Shown piece after piece: positions 60,753-64,000 of a stretch of 64,000 nt of DNA. The notes beneath the pieces are model-generated. The model was not told where the DNA came from and did not search any database. It saw nothing but the letters and a program-made list of their open reading frames with translations. The stretch spans positions 1 through 64,000 of the forward strand of contig LJHT01000027.1 in assembly GCA_001295905.1 (NCBI GenBank), written 5' to 3'. The position numbers were made by a program, and so were the translations under genes. This stretch comes from a beta proteobacterium AAP51 (GTDB lineage Bacteria; Pseudomonadota; Gammaproteobacteria; Burkholderiales; Burkholderiaceae_C). Within the stretch, counting starts at the first letter, position 1, and the number at the start of each line of letters is the position of its first letter.

Positions 60753-61537
60753 CAGGTGTCTTTCTTCTCTCGCGCCAGGAACATCACGTCCCGCGCCTGG
60801 GCCTGCAGGTGCTGGCCGCCATCGACCAGCAAGGTGGTGCCGGTGACGGCGCGCGCCTCCAGCAGGTAGTGCACCGCGCGTGCCACATCGGCCGGGCTGG
60901 AACTGCGGCCCAGCGGCGTCATGGTGTGCGAGGCGCTGAATTCATCGCCGCTCATCTCGCCCGAGAGCAGCGTCACGCCCGGCGCCACGCCGCACACGCG
61001 CACGCGCGGGGCCAGCGCCTGCGCCAGAAGCGTGTTGGCGGCTTCCAGCGCGGCCTTGCTCAGGGTGTAGCTGAGGTAGTCGGGGTTGGGATTCCAGAGT
61101 TTCTGGTCGAGGATGTTGAGCACGCAGCCCTCGGCTTGTGCATCGCCGTCGGCCAGCAGGCGGTGCAGCGCACGCGCCAGCACGATGGCCGGCAGGGTGT
61201 TGGCGCGCCAGTGCGCTTCCATACGCCCGGCGCTGAAGCTGGCCACGTCGTCGTACTCGAAGAGCGAGGCGTTGTTCACCACGGCGTCCACGCGCCCGAA
61301 GGCGGCCTGCACGGCAGGCAGCAGCGCCTCGCACGCAGCTTCATCGGCCAGGTCGGCGGCGAAGGCCTGCGCCTGGCCCCCGGCCGCAGCGATGAGGGCC
61401 ACGGTTTCGGCGGCGGCGCTGGCCGAGCTGCGGTAGTGCACGGCCACGCGCCAGCCTTGGGCGGCCAGGTGCAGGCTGATCTCGCGACCGATGCGCTGGG
61501 CGGCGCCGGTCACCAGCACGACGGGGCGGGTGTCCAT
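60752..61537 (-). CDS. Pteridine reductase-like short-chain dehydrogenase (FolM type)
   Basis: A 261-residue SDR. The cofactor motif is TGAAQRIGR (10-18), with the Arg after QRI typical of NADPH-using pteridine reductases rather than the usual TGxxxGIG. NNAS (88-91) and the active site Y157-x3-K161 are present. Probably reduces dihydromonapterin or dihydrofolate/dihydrobiopterin. Its coupling with folB supports this. Ends LAREKKDT. Confidence 0.86.
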   Translation of the reverse strand: MDTRPVVLVTGAAQRIGREISLHLAAQGWRVAVHYRSSASAAAETVALIAAAGGQAQAFAADLADEAACEALLPAVQAAFGRVDAVVNNASLFEYDDVASFSAGRMEAHWRANTLPAIVLARALHRLLADGDAQAEGCVLNILDQKLWNPNPDYLSYTLSKAALEAANTLLAQALAPRVRVCGVAPGVTLLSGEMSGDEFSASHTMTPLGRSSSPADVARAVHYLLEARAVTGTTLLVDGGQHLQAQARDVMFLAREKKDT

Positions 61538-61589
61538 GTACGGGGAGGAAAGGAAAAAGGTGGGGCCGGGGAAAGCCGGCCTGGGTTTC

Positions 61590-61595
61590 TACAAT
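61590..61595 (+). promoter_or_regulatory. Candidate -10 box (TACAAT) of the MidA-type gene, leaderless geometry
   Basis: TACAAT ends 7 nt before the ATG at 61603 and itself contains the alternative ATG at 61594, which argues against that earlier start. No ribosome site lies between. Confidence 0.5.
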
Positions 61596-61602
61596 GCCGC
61601 GG

Positions 61603-62733
61603 ATGTCTGCACCCGGGGCCGAGAGTTTATCGGCGTGCCTCACCGAACGCCTGCGCACGGCCATCGCGGCCGAAGGCGGCTGGCTGGGCTTCGACCGCTT
61701 CATGGCCGAGGCGCTGTACGCGCCGGGGCTGGGCTACTACACCCGCGGCACGCCGGTTTTCGGCGCCATGCCGGCGCTGGGGGCGGGTGGCGCCGAGGCC
61801 GGCAGCGACTTCGTCACCGCGCCCGAGCTGTCGCCGCACTTCGGCCGCGCCCTGGCCCGCCAGCTGGGGCAGGCCCTGCAGGCCACCGGCACCCACGAGG
61901 TGCTGGAGTTCGGTGCCGGCTCGGGCGCGCTGGCCGAACAGCTGCTGGACAGCCTGGGCGCACACGTGCAGCGCTACACCATCGTGGATGTCTCGGGCAC
62001 GCTGCAGGCGCGGCAGGCCGAGCGCCTGGCGCGTTTTGCGCCGCGCGTGCAATGGCTGAGTGCCTGGCCAGACACCATCGAAGCCGTGGTGGTGGGCAAC
62101 GAGGTGCTGGACGCCATGCCCGTGCAACTGCTGCACTTCGACGGCCGGCAATGGCAGGAACGCGGCGTGGCGCTGGAAGATGGCACGCTGGCCTGGGCCG
62201 ACCGCCCGACCGCGCTGCGACCGCCCGGCGAGCACGGTTTCGTGCCGGGCACCGTGACCGAGATCCACCCGCAAGCCGAAGCCTTCATCCGCAGCCTGGC
62301 CGAGCGGCTGCAGCGCGGCGCAGCCTTCTTCATCGACTACGGTTTCCCCGAGGCCGAGTACTACCACCCGCAGCGCACCGGCGGCACGCTGATGTGCCAC
62401 CGCGCCCACCGCTCGGACGCCGAGCCCCTGCTGGACGTGGGCAGCAAGGACATCACCGCGCACGTGAACTTCAGCGCCATTGCACTGGCCGGGCAAGACG
62501 CCGGCCTGCAGGTGCTGGGCTACACCAGCCAGGCGCGCTTCCTGCTGAATTGCGGCCTGCTCGAACTGCTGCAGGGCGCTGACATTCGCGCCAAGGCCAT
62601 GGCGCAGAAGCTCATCACCGAACACGAGATGGGCGAGCTCTTCAAGGTGCTGGGTTTCGTGAAGGGTCCCGATGTCGGCGCTGACTTTGGTGCGATAGGT
62701 TTTGCGGCGGGCGACCGCTCGCACACGCTGTAG
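61603..62733 (+). CDS. MidA/NDUFAF7-type SAM-dependent methyltransferase
   Basis: A 376-residue protein of the DUF185 family, homologous to mitochondrial NDUFAF7, which dimethylates an arginine of complex I. Features include FDRFMAEALYAPGLGYY, FVTAPELSPHFGRALARQL, the SAM loop EFGAGSGALAEQLLD, VVGNEVLDAMPVQLL and FIDYGFPEAEYYHPQR. The bacterial substrate is not established. DUF2905 follows 15 bp later. Confidence 0.92.
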   Translation: MSAPGAESLSACLTERLRTAIAAEGGWLGFDRFMAEALYAPGLGYYTRGTPVFGAMPALGAGGAEAGSDFVTAPELSPHFGRALARQLGQALQATGTHEVLEFGAGSGALAEQLLDSLGAHVQRYTIVDVSGTLQARQAERLARFAPRVQWLSAWPDTIEAVVVGNEVLDAMPVQLLHFDGRQWQERGVALEDGTLAWADRPTALRPPGEHGFVPGTVTEIHPQAEAFIRSLAERLQRGAAFFIDYGFPEAEYYHPQRTGGTLMCHRAHRSDAEPLLDVGSKDITAHVNFSAIALAGQDAGLQVLGYTSQARFLLNCGLLELLQGADIRAKAMAQKLITEHEMGELFKVLGFVKGPDVGADFGAIGFAAGDRSHTL

Positions 62734-62748
62734 CTCGGGCCGAAGACC

Positions 62749-62940
62749 ATGCGCTGGCTGCTCATCTTCCTGCTGGCTTCGTTGTTCTTCAACGTGCTGC
62801 ACGGCTGGCTGCGCAAGATCGGCCTCGGCCGGCTGCCCGGCGACTTCAGCTTCAAGGTGCGCGGACGTGAATGGCACGTGCCGCTCGCCAGCAGCGTGGT
62901 GCTCAGCGTGCTGGCGATGCTGCTGGGTCTGATGTTCTAA
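62749..62940 (+). CDS. DUF2905 small membrane protein
   Basis: A 63-residue protein with two hydrophobic helices (about 3-16 and 46-62) and the GLGRLPGDFSFKVRGREWHVPLASS segment between, typical of DUF2905. Function is unknown. The 3' end overlaps the convergent cca gene by 38 bp. Confidence 0.88.
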   Translation: MRWLLIFLLASLFFNVLHGWLRKIGLGRLPGDFSFKVRGREWHVPLASSVVLSVLAMLLGLMF

Positions 62941-64000
62941 GCAGCACCGCCTGCACGGCCGCCACACGCGCGGCGTGCACCTCAGCGCCGATGTCCGGGC
63001 CCTTGCGGCCGCGGGCCATGGCGGCCTGGGCTGCGGTGGCGGTGTCTACCGTGCGCGCGGCGGCCAGCAGCGGCGGCAGCCGCGTGGCCGGGCCGTAGGG
63101 GCGGTCTTGCAGGCCGGTGCGGCCGCGCGCGTCGCAGGCGCAGGCCAGCAGGGCTAGTTCAAAACGCTCGGGCCGGCGCAGCGCGTCGCAGCGCTCGAAC
63201 AGCCGCACCAGCGCCGCCGCGCCCAGGGCGCCGCTGCCGTGCAGGTGGGTATGTTCGCGCGCCACCACCTCGGCCAGTTCGCGGCACTCGGTGGGCACAC
63301 GCAGGCGCTCGCCCAAGGCGGCCGCCAGCTTGGCGCTGCGTCCTTCGTGGCCGATGTGGCGCGGCCAGGCCTCGGGGTGGGTGTTGCCCTTGCCCAGGTC
63401 GTGGCACAGGCAGGCCCAGCGCACGGCCAGCGGCGCATTCACGCGCGCGGCTTCGTCCAGCACCAGCAGCAGGTGCACGCCGGTATCCACCTCGGGGTGG
63501 TGGGCCACGGGCTGCGGCACGCCCCACAGGCGGTTCACTTCGGGCAGCAGGCGGGCCAGTGCCCCGCATTCGCGCAGCAGTTCCAGCATGCGGCTGGGCT
63601 GCGCCGTCATCAGCCCGCGCGAGAGTTCCTGCCACACGCGTTCGGGCACCAGATGGTCGACCTCGCCGTCCTGCACCATCTGCTTGAGCAGCGCCATCGT
63701 CTCGGGCGCCACGGTGAAATCAGGAAAACGCGCTGCCAGCCGCGCCAGGCGCAGCAGGCGCACCGGGTCTTCCACGAAGGCCGGCGACACATGCCGCAGC
63801 ACGCGCGCTTCGACGTCGCGCTGGCCGCCGTGGGGGTCGATCAGCGTGCCGTCTTCGGCCATGGCGATGGCGTTGAGGGTGAGGTCGCGGCGCAGCAGGT
63901 CTTCTTCCAGCGTCACGCCCGGCGCCGCGTGCACGGCAAAGCCGCGGTAGCCGGGGCCGGTCTTGCGCTCGGTGCGCGCCAGCGCCACTTCTTCGCCCGT
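62903..64000 (-). CDS. cca: Multifunctional CCA tRNA nucleotidyltransferase, C-terminal part (runs off window)
   Basis: 365 residues are visible; the 5' end lies beyond 64000. The first visible part is the nucleotidyltransferase domain (RRDLTLNAIAMAEDG with the conserved DLTxNA), then the PEDPVRLLRLARLAARF-like neck helix (VEDPVRLLRLARLAARF), and a C-terminal HD domain (CHDLGKGNTHPEAWPRHIGHEGRS) as in E. coli-type Cca with phosphatase activity. It adds and repairs the 3' CCA of tRNAs. The C-terminal Ala/Arg-rich tail is not conserved in the family. Confidence 0.95.
   Translation of the reverse strand, partial: TGEEVALARTERKTGPGYRGFAVHAAPGVTLEEDLLRRDLTLNAIAMAEDGTLIDPHGGQRDVEARVLRHVSPAFVEDPVRLLRLARLAARFPDFTVAPETMALLKQMVQDGEVDHLVPERVWQELSRGLMTAQPSRMLELLRECGALARLLPEVNRLWGVPQPVAHHPEVDTGVHLLLVLDEAARVNAPLAVRWACLCHDLGKGNTHPEAWPRHIGHEGRSAKLAAALGERLRVPTECRELAEVVAREHTHLHGSGALGAAALVRLFERCDALRRPERFELALLACACDARGRTGLQDRPYGPATRLPPLLAAARTVDTATAAQAAMARGRKGPDIGAEVHAARVAAVQAVLLRTSDPAASPAR

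Noticed and set aside
1..64000. tRNA or rRNA genes, prophage or insertion sequences
   Set aside because: Intergenic gaps are short and I saw no cloverleaf-like segments, transposase, integrase or phage structural motifs. A covariance-model scan was not possible.

Overview
The window is a dense, high-GC chromosomal segment with no phage, insertion sequence, CRISPR array, rRNA or tRNA gene that I can see. Gene content and order point to a betaproteobacterium of the order Burkholderiales, probably the Rubrivivax/Leptothrix/Ideonella group. The pointers are a rubredoxin-pilGHIJ-chpA block, a cytochrome oxidase operon with the tiny assembly protein between ctaD and ctaG, a yqgE-ruvX-pyrR-pyrB-pyrC' operon, and a PEP-CTERM protein. 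This placement is inferred from protein families and synteny; no database search was run.

Layout. 1-6 kb: a partial lipoprotein, mpl (peptidoglycan recycling), a DUF6644/DUF6152-type pair, a zinc-ribbon protein, hemL and a ThiD-like kinase. 6-17 kb: rubredoxin and the Pil-Chp chemosensory system for type IV pili (two CheY-like proteins, a CheW-like adaptor, a receptor and a 2264-residue CheA hybrid). 17-25 kb: a TetR-type repressor gene with a palindromic operator, followed by an overlapping tripartite RND efflux operon, an exported hydrolase and an acetyltransferase. 25-28 kb: a PEP-CTERM protein and photolyase. 28-33 kb: yqgE, ruvX, pyrR, pyrB, a dihydroorotase-like pyrC' lacking the metal-binding HxH, an acyltransferase and a PRPP synthase-like protein. 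33-40 kb: an HD-GYP-like protein with a degenerate HD site, gpmA, rhodanese, grxC, secB, gpsA, trmL, comF and a methyltransferase.

40-50 kb: the aa3-type cytochrome oxidase locus with structural subunits (ctaC, ctaD, ctaE), copper and heme assembly factors (ctaG, SURF1, two SCO-type proteins, ctaA, ctaB) and small membrane proteins. A clear intrinsic terminator follows ctaE. 50-54 kb: a VanY-type peptidase, rpoH with a CIRCE/HrcA operator, and a small accessory patch (SMI1/KNR4-like protein, an unknown protein, a 396-bp gene-poor gap and a MOSC protein). 54-57 kb: a metal-handling cluster (Cys-rich DUF2946-like protein, unknown exported protein, MerP-like HMA protein, MerT-like membrane protein). 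57-64 kb: ubiX, an amidase, a DUF4136-type lipoprotein, ttcA, folB, a FolM-like reductase, a MidA/NDUFAF7-type methyltransferase, a DUF2905 protein and partial cca.

Two architectural themes run through the window. First, at least eight genes (mpl, the tetR gene, yqgE, gpmA, comF, its divergent methyltransferase, ubiX and the MidA-type gene) have a TANAAT-like hexamer ending only 6-7 nt before the start codon. That is the geometry expected of leaderless transcripts. Second, GC-rich palindromic repeats recur between genes, including a 2.5-copy 81-bp tandem array upstream of gpsA. I found no convincing wholly new multi-gene system. The best candidates for something undescribed are the 54.5-56.7 kb metal cluster, the leaderless/divergent promoter arrangement and the 52-53.9 kb accessory patch.
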